Below the pieces are notes generated by a model. That model was not told the origin of the DNA. It saw only the letters and a list, made by a program, of their open reading frames with translations, and ran no database searches. The translations under genes were made by a program, and so were the position numbers. A stretch of 64,000 bases of DNA from Margaritispora aquatica (lineage: Eukaryota; Ascomycota; Leotiomycetes; Helotiales; Discinellaceae). Each line of letters starts with the position of its first letter. Position 1 is the first letter of the stretch. Of this stretch, positions 45,233 through 56,500 are shown in pieces. The stretch covers positions 124,001 to 188,000 of the forward strand of contig VJWN01000014.1 of assembly GCA_007644065.1 (NCBI GenBank), written 5' to 3'.

Positions 45233-46727
45233 ATGAGCGAAATCAAATACGACGTTATTATCGTTGGGGCAGGACTGAGCGGCCTACAGGCGGCTTTAGA
45301 TATCCAACAAGCAGGCTTCTCTTGCATTGTTCTGGAGGCAAGAGATCGCGTAGGAGGCAAGACTTGGAGCGTGCCATTAGCCAATGGAAAGGGAGTCGTC
45401 GACATTGGAGCTGCATGGACCAATGATACCAACCAGACTCATGTCCATGCATTGACGAAGCGATTTGGTATTGAGCTCATCCAACAAAATACGACTGGAG
45501 ATTGTATCTTCCAAGACGACGATGGTTCGACGCATGGGTTTCCATACGGCACTTCGCCTAAGGTGAGTTTCGTAACCGAGATTGGCGATCAGTGACTAAG
45601 GATTGCAAGTTCGCAACCAATGAAGTCGAAGACCTCGAACGTATCAGAGACATCATTCATGATCTTTCAGTGGCATATCATCAGAAATCCAGCCCAGCAG
45701 AGGACTACGACCAAATGAGTCTCGAGCAATTCGTCATCAGCAAGGGTGGCTCCAAGAAGACCCTCGATATGGTCAGAATCTGGGCCCGCGTCATGCTAGG
45801 TATCGAAGCGAAGGAGATGAGTGCTCAGTTCTTCATTGAGTACAATGGTAAAGGTGGGGGTTTGAAGACACTCAGATCAGACCAAAAGGGTGGTGGTCAG
45901 TATCTGAGATTCAGGAAAGGTTTGTCTAGCCCAAGTTACTCACTTGAATGCGATACCTAACGAGCGCAGGCACGCAATCCATCTCTCATGGCCTAGCAGC
46001 TCTTCTCAAAATAGGCACAATCCACCTCTCCACGCCCGTATCACACATAACCTCTACACCCACCCTTGTAACCGTCACCACCTCTTCCAACCAAACTTAC
46101 ACCTCCAAAAAGCTAATCCTCAGCGTTCCAACACCTCTCTACAAAGACATCACATTTTCACCTCCACTCGCGGGATCCAAGCTCACCTTCTCGTCCAGCA
46201 CAAAGCACGGCTACTACTCCAAGCTCATCCTCTGCTACTATTCGCACTGGTGGGCCTCTCAAACCTGCGGTCTCGCCATCTCGTACCTCACTCCCGCGGC
46301 CGTGATTCGTGACACCTCTGTGCCCATCGATGGACAATTCTCGCTCACGCTCTTCATCGGTGGGGCGCCTGGTCTTGCGTGGTCGAAACTACCACAGCAT
46401 GAAAGGCGCGCTGTGGCGCTCAAGCAAGTTGCTGATATTTTTGGTCCAGAGATGCGGGAAGAGGTATATAAGCCCATTGAGGTGTTTGAACAGGAGTGGT
46501 CAAAGGAGCAGTGGTCTAAGGGGGCTCCATGTCCGGTCACAACACCAGGAGTGTTGACAAGAGCGAGGGAGGGACTGAGGGAGAAGAGTGGGAACTTACA
46601 CTTTGTGGGTACAGAGACAAGTGAGGTTTGGAGTGGGTATATGGAGGGTGCGATTCGGTCTGGTGTTAGGGGCGCGAAGGAGGTCGTTGAGAGCTTATTT
46701 GAGGAGAGAGTTTCGTCGAAGTTGTGA
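45233..46727 (+). CDS. Flavin-containing amine oxidase (monoamine oxidase-like)
   Basis: FAD enzyme expected to oxidise a primary or secondary amine to an imine/aldehyde with release of H2O2. Exons 45233-45562, 45601-45919 and 45970-46727 give 468 residues, the usual length. The N-terminal Rossmann motif is 'VIIVGAGLSGLQAA' followed by 'LEARDRVGGKTW' (GxGxxG and RxGG). The C-terminal FAD block is 'LHFVGTETSEVWSGYMEGAIRSG', where W-x-G-Y-M-E-G-A is characteristic of MAO-type enzymes. The first intron is only 38 nt. No C-terminal membrane anchor is seen. The substrate is unknown. It may work with the divergent dioxygenase in one pathway. Confidence 0.93.
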
Positions 46728-47134
46728 TCGAGGTTATGATGTCAATATCGAGCAAATAGGTAGGTTTTCGGTTATAGTAAATGGAATCTTCAATGATCTT
46801 AATCGAAATCACACATTGACGAAGCCAGAGATTGGTTTCTCTGTTCTTTCCTTCACACAAGTATCATGATTTCCTATTACAGAAGTGTGAATTTAGCTTG
46901 GCACTAGCTTAAGCGAGTTTTCACTGTAGTTCCAGGACCTAGTCTTCACCAGTCAGTTAAGCACTCTTTCAGAATCACTCTCACGATAGCACACAATCAG
47001 ATCGAATTCATAGATTGTATTCAAACTACATACTATCCATCCAACACACCAAGAACGTATGATCTCTTTCCAATCACTCTCTTTCAGCGACACACTCAAA
47101 GACCACAATTAACTCAAGCGTTTAGATCGACACA
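46728..47134. other. Intergenic, 0.4 kb
   Basis: 3' flank of the amine oxidase and promoter of the next gene. Nothing else seen. Confidence 0.45.
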
Positions 47135-48437
47135 ATGTGTGAGATCTGCACACACATCCACCAGCTCCAAGAGCGACACTGCACCGCCGAGACCAAAGCC
47201 GATCTTTTGGAGATCATGGACGGGGTCCACACCCTGAGAGGCTATCAGATTGGGAACGTGTTGCTTTGGGAGCTGCGGGAGCTTGTAAGTACCCCTCCTT
47301 GAAAAGGCCAATATAATGTGTCAGATCGGTAGAGCGATTGGAAAAGATCGAAAGCGCCAGATCTACGGGGAGATTGGAATAGATCGAAAGTGCTTGCTGA
47401 CCACACACAATAGAAGCGAGTTCAGGATATCGTCGCCGCCCTCCCCCTCTCGCCGCTTGGCTGGACCGTACCGCGACTGCAGGCGGTAGTGGAGGAGGAA
47501 TTTGAGCGAGTGTGTCTTGAGATGACGAGGCAGTTTGTGGCCCATAGGGCATTGTCATGGAACGAGAGCCTCGTTCCGAATGATTCTGCTACTAGGGTAC
47601 GAGAGCGACTCTGGAGCTGGCAGGCGGACCAGGTATGCTTCTTTTTTTAATTTTCCAGTTACTAAGTTACTAAGTTACTGAGTTACTGAGTTACTGAGTT
47701 ACTGAGTTACTGAGTGACTGATTGACTGAGCTATTGAATTGGTTTGCTTGTGTTGTTTTGTTATGCGCTTTGAAAGGCCGTTGAATGTTTGTTTCTATTC
47801 TGCACTTTGTCGTTTTATTGGCTCATTCAGCACTTAACATTCGCTAACTGATTGACAGCGAGCTTGGAGACTTGCAGTTGCGAATGACGACGATAACGGC
47901 AACAATTTTAGAATCAACATTCATCCAGGCGATGAAAATGTCAGAAACTGGGAGGGAATGACGGCTAACCAGGTGCTTGCTGTCATCGGAGCCCCCATCC
48001 ATGAATGGATGGATGGCAACGATGTTGCAGTCAATTCGGGAGCAGAGAACTATGGAGATGGAAATGCGGAACTGTGTGATGGCAGATCCATTGCCAGGCC
48101 ATTCTTAGATGTACCAGCTTGGTCTGTTAGTCCACCACCAGTTGTTGACAATAGTGAATTTCGCAGCTCGCTTGACCAGCAGCGACAAGTTCTCGGCGCA
48201 CAACCACAAACTTTCCCCCCACAACAAGGTTATCAAATCTCTCCCATGCTCAGCAGATTTATGCTCCAGCAACAGGTTCAAGATCAAGATGAAGGAGCAC
48301 GGCACACTCTCGTCAATGCTGGCCAAAACCCCAGCGAGCAAGAAGTTCTGGATAACGGCAGCCAAGAAGACCCTCAACGAATCCAGCAACAGTTCAGAGG
48401 AGAGCACGATCAGCGCATGCAAGGAAGAGAATACTAG
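47135..48437 (+). CDS. Unknown gene, 5' part (before a frame break)
   Basis: Exons 47135-47284, 47414-47632 and 47859 onward. This frame encodes 315 residues to the TAG at 48435-48437. The N-terminus 'MCEICTHIHQL' has a CxxC/HxH cluster, then helical acidic/aromatic sequence, and from about residue 220 it is Gln-rich. No domain recognised. Codon usage stays good until about 48422, after which the +1 frame carries on with similar quality to 49395. Skipping one base (G48423) would join the two frames. So this is probably the first part of one longer gene. Confidence 0.6.
47660..47729 (+). repeat. Tandem repeat inside an intron (10-bp unit)
   Basis: About seven imperfect copies of a gagttactga-like decamer in the second intron (47633-47858) of the unknown gene. 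It explains the longer than usual intron (226 nt). Confidence 0.75.
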
Positions 48438-49395
48438 AGTCGAAGAAGATAAGAAGAAAGCTCAAGGCGTAGAGAGCCATGATCACACAACTTGGACCTC
48501 GACAACAACCTTTTCCTCTCAATCGTCCGTCCCAAACGAAAACTACGAGCTCCACGAAGATGAAGACTGTAACTCCTCCTGCAGCAGTGAAATCACCATT
48601 CTCAACGTCGGCAACATCTTCACCAGTGTATTCGACATGTCTCATCCAAAGGTTTCACGATCTGCATTTCCAATGCCAAAAGGCTCCTTCATCATCGAGA
48701 ATCTGCAGATGGCAGACAGAATTCGCGCTGGTTCTGCTCCACCTTCAACAAAAACCTCTCCACAACCACTTCAAACTTCTCGATTCTACAGTCGCGTTTC
48801 CCTTGGCGCAGCAAATGGCGAAGTTCGTGTACAGATTCAAAATTCTTTCGTTCGTCGCCACAGCAGTTTGAGTACTTCCAGCCAGCAATCCGATGCTGGT
48901 CCTTTCATAAGACACGTCATAGGCCGCGGCCTTTTCAAAATTTCCAGTCCAGCATCTGCGCCTTCTCCAGTTGAAGTCGCCGCTTTACCTACGAGTTCCA
49001 GGTCATCCGTTTCCAAGATCAGGCCTAGCGTTTTTCGCGAGCATATCAACGAGGAAGAAGATTTCACCAAAAACTGTGAGAGACGCCTGTTTCCTAGCAA
49101 GTCAAATTCTCATGTCATTCCTCCTTCTCCATCGTCTTCGAATCCATATGGCCTGTCAGCTAGCGAGCAAGCACTTCTGGAATCTCCTGGACCAAGCAAC
49201 AATCATGATACCAGGTCAGCCGAGAAGCAAAGGATTGCTCGTCATGAGAGCGTTATGGTCATGCATGGGCGCGCTGATGATGATGAGGAGAGCGTGGACA
49301 ATTCCAATTATTTCAATGAGAGGGTTCGTCGTGTTTCCTTTACAGAGAGACTTGATAGGAAGGAGAAAGCACGTCTTTGGTTGGAGCAGAAGTGA
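48424..49395 (+). CDS. Unknown gene, 3' part (after a frame break)
   Basis: Continues the preceding reading in the +1 frame with about 323 codons to the TGA at 49393-49395. The protein is Ser-rich, low in hydrophobics and probably disordered, with patches such as 'SEITILNVGNIF' and an Arg/Lys-rich C-terminus 'RVRRVSFTERLDRKEKARLWL'. The frame is open back to 48109 but overlaps the better-looking upstream frame there. Alternatives: a separate overlapping gene starting within 48280-48420, or an unrecognised intron. Function unknown. Confidence 0.5.
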   Translation, partial: EENTRVEEDKKKAQGVESHDHTTWTSTTTFSSQSSVPNENYELHEDEDCNSSCSSEITILNVGNIFTSVFDMSHPKVSRSAFPMPKGSFIIENLQMADRIRAGSAPPSTKTSPQPLQTSRFYSRVSLGAANGEVRVQIQNSFVRRHSSLSTSSQQSDAGPFIRHVIGRGLFKISSPASAPSPVEVAALPTSSRSSVSKIRPSVFREHINEEEDFTKNCERRLFPSKSNSHVIPPSPSSSNPYGLSASEQALLESPGPSNNHDTRSAEKQRIARHESVMVMHGRADDDEESVDNSNYFNERVRRVSFTERLDRKEKARLWLEQK

Positions 49396-49931
49396 ACAAC
49401 TTGGCCGATCGTGGGCAAAGGAATGGTTCACTGTTTGTAAAGTTATCAATGGTTACATGTTTGGAGTACAGGAAAATTAGGCTGGTATCGCCGACACATA
49501 TGCACATGAAGATCTGACGTCTGTCGGGTGGATTCTTCAACTCTGAAGCAGAGTTATGCTTTCAGGAACAAAGGCTGGATGTCATAGCAACTGGAACTAT
49601 GATATATTGCTTAGTCTAGAGAAGAAGAACAGATTCAATTGATCCTTCCATCTAACTTGCAAACTTGCAGCATATAAATCAGGAATATTGTGAAAAGTGA
49701 CAAGTGTAACGTGAAAAGTATGAGTCGTGATGAGGTCAAGAAGAAATGTGGGTCCCGATAGGCACACCCCTGCCTGTATCCAGTAAATCAATTAATCGCG
49801 TCCCAAGAATACGCGAACCGCGTCTTTGCTGATCCCAAATTCCAGTTCCATTTATTGTAAGATCTTACATTGCCATTGTCTCTTCTTAGTTCATACCCTT
49901 TACCAACGCAGGTGTGAGATTGATAGTCAAG
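49396..49931. other. Intergenic, 0.54 kb
   Basis: 3' flank of the unknown gene and promoter of MSH6. No other signal seen. Confidence 0.45.
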
Positions 49932-52900
49932 ATGGTCAAGCCAAAGTCCTCCAGCGTAACTCCTGCCCGAGCTACTCCATCCCTCAAAAGGCAGCCCTCC
50001 AGTGCTGGATCCGCCACGAATCAACGAAGTATCCAGAGCTTCTTCATAAAGCGAGCTGATAGTGGGACTCCTGGAGCTTCAAATGGCGTCACAGAAGCCA
50101 GCGACACGTCCAAAAGCGTCAATTCCTCGAATCCAGGCTTGCCCGTCATGAAGAAGCCCACGTTCAAGAAAACAGCAATAAAGAACATGACCCCAGTTCC
50201 CAGCAGCGATTTACCTGGACCTTCAAGCTCACAGGAAAACGAGAATGGAGGAATACCTAGAGAGGTAGCACTTCAGATATGCTAGCATTCATGAATTCTG
50301 CTGACATCTAGCCTAGGCTATCAATGGCAGCGCGTTAGTACTGGGGAGTAGTCCCTCCAGAAAGGTAAAACTCTTTGTTGATTTTGAATATAGATCTGCG
50401 AACACTAACAACTTAAAGGCCAAGAAGGTTGTCAGCTATGCTGAGTCTGATGACGACGACGAAGACGAGGATATCCCAACTCGAAGGAGAAAGCTACAAC
50501 GGAGACCGAAGATTGAGGAGGAGGATGAAGATGATGAAGATGCTTTCGTTGGAGGTCTTGACGGCGTAGCAGACGATGATGATGATGATGGTATGATATG
50601 TCCATGTCCACCTCTATCCTCGATGCTTACGAGATAACAGAAGAAATGGATGATTTTGTTGTCGAAGACGACTCCGATGCGCCAGTGCCTGTATCCAAGA
50701 AAAGGAAGCGTCCTGCAACCACAGCATCATCGCGAAAGCGATCAAATATGTCTCCTCCTACGCCATACAATGACCCTGATGTGGAAGCAGAAGAGGATCT
50801 AGAGCTGCCAGAAGCCTCAACGGCACAACAATGGAAATATGATCCTGAAAACACTCAGCCATTGAAGCCACGATCTAACAACACATCCAAAACCCCACCG
50901 GCGACGAAGAAGAAGCCAATCAAAGTGAAAGCATCAGCAAGTGAACCCGAGGTCAGGCATGCATGGTTGGAGAACCTTCAGGATATGGATCGTCACCCAA
51001 AAGGACATCCAGATTATGATCCAAGAACTCTCTACATTCCACCAGCAGCATGGAACAAATTCTCTGCTTTTGAAACTCAGTACTGGGAGATTAAGCAAAA
51101 GTATTGGGACACAGTGGTTTTCTTCAAGAAAGGGAAATTTTACGAATTGTATGAGAATGATGCAACTATTGGCCACCAGTTGTTTGATCTTAAGCTCACT
51201 GATCGAGTCAATATGCGGATGGCTGGTGTGCCTGAAATGTCCCTTGATCACTGGGCTAATCAATTCGTTGCCAAAGGATATAAAATTGCTCGAGTAGATC
51301 AGTGTGAATCTGCGCTTGGCAAGGAAATGCGAGAGACAGAAGACAAGCAAGGTCCGAAAAAGGCGGGCAAGCCTTCAAAAACAGACAAAATCATTAAACG
51401 AGAGCTTGCATGCGTGCTTACGGGAGGAACTTTGGTTGAGGGCAGCATGCTCCAGGATGATATGGCTACTTTCTGTGTTGCCATCAAGGAAGAGATCATT
51501 GATGAGTTGCCATCGTTTGGTGTCGCTTTTGTCGATACTGCAACAGGACAATTCTTCCTCTCGGAATTCGTTGATGATGTCGATTTGACCAAGTTCGAGA
51601 CTTTTGTCGCACAGACACGACCGCAAGAGCTCTTACTCGAGAAAGGATGTCTTTCGACCAAAGCTTTGCGTATTCTGAAGAATAACACGAATCCTACTAC
51701 AATCTGGAATCATTTGAAACCAGAGAAGGAGTTTTGGAGTGCGGATGTTGCTCGTCGAGAACTCGATTGCAGTGGCTACTTTGGGTCCGAGGGATCCAAG
51801 GAAGAACTTTGGCCGGAGGCGCTTCAGGAATTTAGAAAGAAGGATCTTGCCATATCTGCATTTGGTGCCCTGGTGCAATATCTGAGGTCTCTTAAGTTGG
51901 AACGGAGTCTCCTGACTCAAGGAAACTTCACCCCCTATAGCCCTATCCAAAAAGGCACTACTTTGGTTCTGGATGGGCAAACGCTCATTAACCTCGAGAT
52001 ATTCTCAAATACGTATGACGGAGGAATCGATGGAACACTATTTACTTTACTGAATCGATGTGTGACACCGTTCGGCAAGCGGATGTTCAGACAATGGGTG
52101 TGCCATCCCTTGGCAGACGCACAGAGAATCAACGAGCGCCTTGATGCTGTTGACATGTTAAATCAGGATCGTTCGATAAGTGACAAGTTCATAAGCTCTA
52201 TGACGCGAATGCCAGATTTGGAAAGACTGATCTCTCGTATCCATGCTGGCTCATGTAAGCCAGAAGACTTTGTCCGAGTTCTCGATGGGTTTGAGCAGAT
52301 TGAATACACAATGGACATCCTTGGGAGTTTTGAGGGTGGAAAAGGTATCGTGGATCGTTTGATCACAGCGATGCCTGACCTCAAGGAGCCATTGGCTTTC
52401 TGGAAATCGGCTTTCGATCACTCGAAGGCTAGGGAGTTTAAGCTTCTTGTTCCCGAGCGTGGTGTTGAGGAAGATTTCGATGCTAGTCAAGATCGGATCG
52501 AAGAGATTCAAGGAAAACTTCAATCACTGCTCGAACGTAAACGTAAAGAATTGGGTGGCAAAGCGGCATCGATTAATTTCAAAAATATCGGTAAAGAGGT
52601 CTACCAACTGGAAGTCCCAACATCAATCAAAGTTCCAAAGGACTGGAATATGATGTCCTCGGCTGGAACCTTCAAACGCTACTACTTCTCAGAATTACAA
52701 GGTCTTATTCGACAACTCCAAGAGGCTCAGGAGACGCATGGGCAGATTGTCAAGCAAGTATCAAGCAGATTCTACGCTCGATTTGATGAAGATTACAGTA
52801 CCTGGCTACAAGCTGTCAAAGTCATTGCTCAGCTTGATTGTTTGATCAGTCTAGCAGCAGCATCAGCGGCTCTTGGCGAGCCGAGTTGTAGGCCAACCTT

Positions 52901-53801
52901 CATTGAGGCTGAGCGAAGCGTGGTTGAGTTTGAGGAGCTTCGCCATCCTTGCATGCTTCCTAATGTTACCGATTTCATTCCAAATGATGTCAAACTTGGT
53001 GGAAATGCGGCGAATATCAACTTGTTGACTGGTGCCAATGCTGCTGGAAAGTCGACGATTCTACGAATGGTGAGTCCATAACATCTACGACTTGATTATT
53101 GCTAACTATTCCAGACGTGTGTTGCAGTGATCATGGCACAGATTGGATGTTATGTTCCCTGTGTATCTGCTACCTTGACACCTGTCGACCGAATTATGTC
53201 TCGCCTTGGTGCCAACGACAACATTTTCGCAGCTCAAAGTACCTTCTTCGTGGAACTCTCAGAAACCAAGAAGATTCTCGCTGAAGCTACACCTCGATCG
53301 CTAGTCATTCTCGACGAGTTGGGTCGAGGGACAAGTTCTTATGATGGAGTGGCAGTGGCACAATCTGTCCTCCATCATGTCGCATCCCACATCGGTTGCA
53401 CCGGATTTTTTGCGACGCACTACCACTCACTCGCCACAGAATTTGCAGGCCATCCCGAAATCGCGCCCAAGAGAATGCAGATTCACGTCGACGAAGACAA
53501 CAGACAAGTCACATTCCTGTACAAGCTCGAGGACGGCGTCGCAGAAGGCAGTTTTGGTATGCACTGCGCGGCTATGTGCGGTATCCCCAACAAAGTCATT
53601 GATCGCGCTGAGGTCGCGGCCAGGGAGTGGGAGCATACTAGCAGACTCAAGGAGAGCTTGGAGAAGGCAAAGAGCGGGTGCTACATCCCATTGGGACTGC
53701 AGAGCGATATCAGCTGGATTTTGAAAGAGGCACTGGATGTTCAAGATGGCATTGAAGAGAGGGGATTAAATGTTTTGATGAAGGCTATCGCGAGTTTGTA
53801 A
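49932..53801 (+). CDS. MSH6: DNA mismatch repair protein MSH6
   Basis: Nuclear MutS homologue that pairs with MSH2 (MutS-alpha) to recognise base mismatches and small loops. Exons 49932-50264, 50317-50364, 50419-50590, 50641-53069 and 53115-53801 give 1,222 residues, the family length. N-terminal PIP box 'QRSIQSFF' at 31-38 binds PCNA. An acidic, basic-patched disordered region follows to about residue 320. The mismatch-binding domain has the Phe-x-Glu motif in 'KKGKFYELYE'. Walker A is 'TGANAAGKST' at about 981-990 and Walker B 'LVILDELGRGTSSYDG', with the 'FFATHYHSL' block. Introns are short and canonical. Identification is secure. Confidence 0.97.
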
Positions 53802-55122
53802 GATGGAGATAGTAAATGATATTGCTTTGGTGTTGATTTGCAAGCGTTTTGGAGGCTGGGTCAGGCTGGCTATTGCTAGATCTCTTTGGGCAGGGCTTTA
53901 TTTGGGGGATATGGGTATACAGATTGGTGCTAGGTTGGCTGTATTATAGCTGTTGTTGCTACTATAGATGTGTAATAGTATGAGTTCTATCTACACATAT
54001 ATCTATGAACACCTTGGCTGGGTAGTACCAAAGGTAGCATTTTTTGAGATTCTTTCCATCTCTCTGTGTAAGCTCTGCTCATATTGTCACCAAGTTTTCA
54101 CATAACCCACCTGCTCGAAAGTTTTATTCTAGATTAGCATAGTCAGCTGCTCTTCTTTCTTATTCTAAGTAATCTTACATAAGATAAGTACCTACCTAAA
54201 GGTAGGCACAGGTCTTGATGCGTGAGCTGAATTAAGATCACGTGGACTGAACGCAATTTCTACTTTACGTTAGGAACCTTGGGTGGATCTCATTTTTGCT
54301 CATTCTAGACTCTGCTTTCACCAGACTTCTACGTTGTACCCAAGTATCTCGAGCCGATATTAATCTTCAATGGAACCTGATTTGTAGTTTTCATTTTCAG
54401 CAACCAGCTAAATCGTCCTGTCCAATCATAGCTTACTGTCAACTCATTTTCGGAGCACATGATCAGATCTCGTTCATGAGATCGGGTCGGGTGTCCCATC
54501 TCCACCTGCTGAGTGGAATCCGAAACCAAGACATAAGATATCTAGGTAAGGTGCAGTAAGGGGACCTATCTCCAACATTCGCTTAGTTGTCGAGGCTGCA
54601 GCTTTCCTCCAACCATCGACCTTAGGTAATCCTACCAATGTAGAAGGGAGCATCCACCACACTCAGCGCTACCACATACCTTACCTCTCCGTCTTTCTTC
54701 AGCAAGCACATGACTTAGTAGGAGCCAAACTCGCGTCTACCAGCGTCCGGTCTCGGCTGTATGGCATTAATTGTGTTACCTCCCTCCTTCTGTTCGTCAA
54801 GAAGCGATGTTAATCAGAATCGATGACAGCTAGCCGTGCCAGTGTCACACCGCTCCCATCGTCTCGACTCAACATTGGCAGAGTGACAAACTTAAGCGAA
54901 AACCAACGAACTTCCTTGCTAGCCAGCCAGCCAGCCAGCCAGCCAGCCAATGAGTAAATGCAAGAACCCTACCTACCTACCTACCTAGATACCTTACCTA
55001 CTGCATGTCCATCCATCTCACATGATCCATCATTGAGGCGATTGACAGCATACCTTACCTTATCTCACTTTCGACTTCATTCCTGAAGATACATGAAAAC
55101 GCGAATCTAAATTCCAACATCG
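53802..55122. other. Intergenic, 1.3 kb, with short tandem repeats
   Basis: 3' flank of MSH6 and upstream region of the thioesterase-like gene. Contains (CAGC)n at about 54920-54948 and (CTAC)n at about 54970-54987, and a small inverted 'cctacctaaaggtagg' at 54190-54205. No gene recognised. Confidence 0.55.
54920..54948 (+). repeat. (CAGC)n microsatellite
   Basis: Seven consecutive 4-bp units (GCCA/CAGC). Located about 175-200 bp upstream of the thioesterase-like gene; a CTAC run lies 20 bp further on. Confidence 0.85.
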
Positions 55123-56349
55123 ATGGCGATGCCAGCACCCACAGCCATGGAATCAGATATGGACGCCCACCCAGAACCATACATTCACCTTCCCCTCGGA
55201 GGGAAACACACACATACCCTGATCCTCTTACACGGGACATCTCAAACCGGGCCTACCTTCGCTTCAGCACTGCTATCATTTCGCTTCCCCTATCCTTCCT
55301 TTCCCTCCTCTTCCTCTTCCTTGCCAACATCAACATCAACACCAACCTTGCCCTTACCAGACGCAAAAACCTACACACTACCAGACCTCCTCCCAACAAC
55401 GAAATTCATCTTCCCCACCGGCTCGGCAAAGCCCCTAACAGTGTTCCACGGCGCGCCCTCGCACGCCTGGTTCGACATCCACGATTTCACGGACAGGACT
55501 ATTGGAGAAGCGGATCAGGTGAGGGGCATGAAGGGGAGCGTTGCCTACTTGTCGGGTCTGATTGCTGCGGAGGAGGAGGAACTACTTAGTAAGAACGGGA
55601 GAAGTGAAAGTCAAGGGAAGAGGAAAATGGAGAGTAGAGTCGCAGTCTTGGGATTCAGCCAGGGATGCGCGATGGGGATTATGATGGTTCTTGCTGGGCT
55701 ATTGGAGGAGTCAACGGGCTATGGAACTGGCAGTGAAAGTGAGAGTGAGAAGGAAAGAGCTCACGCAGCGCCAACGTTAGCGCCAGTACCGGTGCCCTTC
55801 ATAGGCCTGAGCGGCTGGCTCCCATTTCGGATACAAATCGAAGAATGTCTCGCCAATCAGGAGAGTGTACGTGGATATGTACGGTCACTTCTCGATTTAC
55901 CAGTACGACCAGATTCCACGTCAACAAACACTACCACCACCACCACCACCCCACCAACAATAATAGCAACAAAGCAACAAATCCACCTCGCGCACGGCTC
56001 CCTAGACGTAAAAGTCAAGCTCGAATGGGCGCAGCAGATGGTCGAGACGCTGAGACGGGTCGATGAATCTCGGGATATTGGCATAGGACTGCAGGCGGAA
56101 GCGAAAGTGTATGAGGGGTTGGCGCATTGGTTTAATGAGGCGGAAATGGCTGGTGTGGTGGAATTTTTGGGGAGGGTTTGGGGGGAGGATGTGCTAGGTG
56201 GTGAAGCGAGAAGTAATGAGAGGAGGGAGAGGGGAGGAAACGTGTGGCGACGTATAATGAGGAGACTCAGGAGAGCGAAGGTTTGGATAAAGGGATATTG
56301 CGAGAGGGGTCTCAAACGCAAGAATGAGAAGAGTATGAGCGTTGGCTGA
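55123..56349 (+). CDS. Acyl-protein thioesterase / phospholipase-carboxylesterase-like hydrolase
   Basis: Alpha/beta hydrolase of the LYPLA/APT type. Single exon of 408 residues. N-terminal 'TLILLHGTSQTG' is the oxyanion-hole strand. The nucleophile Ser is in 'VLGFSQGCAMG', the Asp in 'LAHGSLDVKV' and the His in 'GLAHWFNE', all in the expected order. It is much longer than classic acyl-protein thioesterases (about 230), through low-complexity Ser/Pro/Thr-rich insertions, a Thr run near residue 270 and a basic C-terminal tail rich in Arg. Fungal divergent members of this kind are common; substrate is unknown. First of two nearby ATGs (55123) chosen. Confidence 0.87.
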   Translation: MAMPAPTAMESDMDAHPEPYIHLPLGGKHTHTLILLHGTSQTGPTFASALLSFRFPYPSFPSSSSSLPTSTSTPTLPLPDAKTYTLPDLLPTTKFIFPTGSAKPLTVFHGAPSHAWFDIHDFTDRTIGEADQVRGMKGSVAYLSGLIAAEEEELLSKNGRSESQGKRKMESRVAVLGFSQGCAMGIMMVLAGLLEESTGYGTGSESESEKERAHAAPTLAPVPVPFIGLSGWLPFRIQIEECLANQESVRGYVRSLLDLPVRPDSTSTNTTTTTTTPPTIIATKQQIHLAHGSLDVKVKLEWAQQMVETLRRVDESRDIGIGLQAEAKVYEGLAHWFNEAEMAGVVEFLGRVWGEDVLGGEARSNERRERGGNVWRRIMRRLRRAKVWIKGYCERGLKRKNEKSMSVG

Positions 56350-56500
56350 AGGACTATAGGAATGCAGAAATTTACATCTCGTGCATAGAAAGCAATGCAT
56401 TTTTTTCTTTCTTCATACAGTCGTGAACTATGTTCATATTTACGACCTTCCAAAGCTGCCAACAGAATTTCCTGAACCCAGTTCAAAAAACACCAAGAGC

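Noticed and set aside
48240..48420. Intron to explain the frame change in the unknown gene
   Set aside because: Candidate GT...AG pairs (for example from 48280) are weak, too short or give the wrong phase; a one-base shift fits better.
55857..56486. 209-codon minus-strand frame
   Set aside because: Antisense to the hydrolase gene with an intact catalytic triad.
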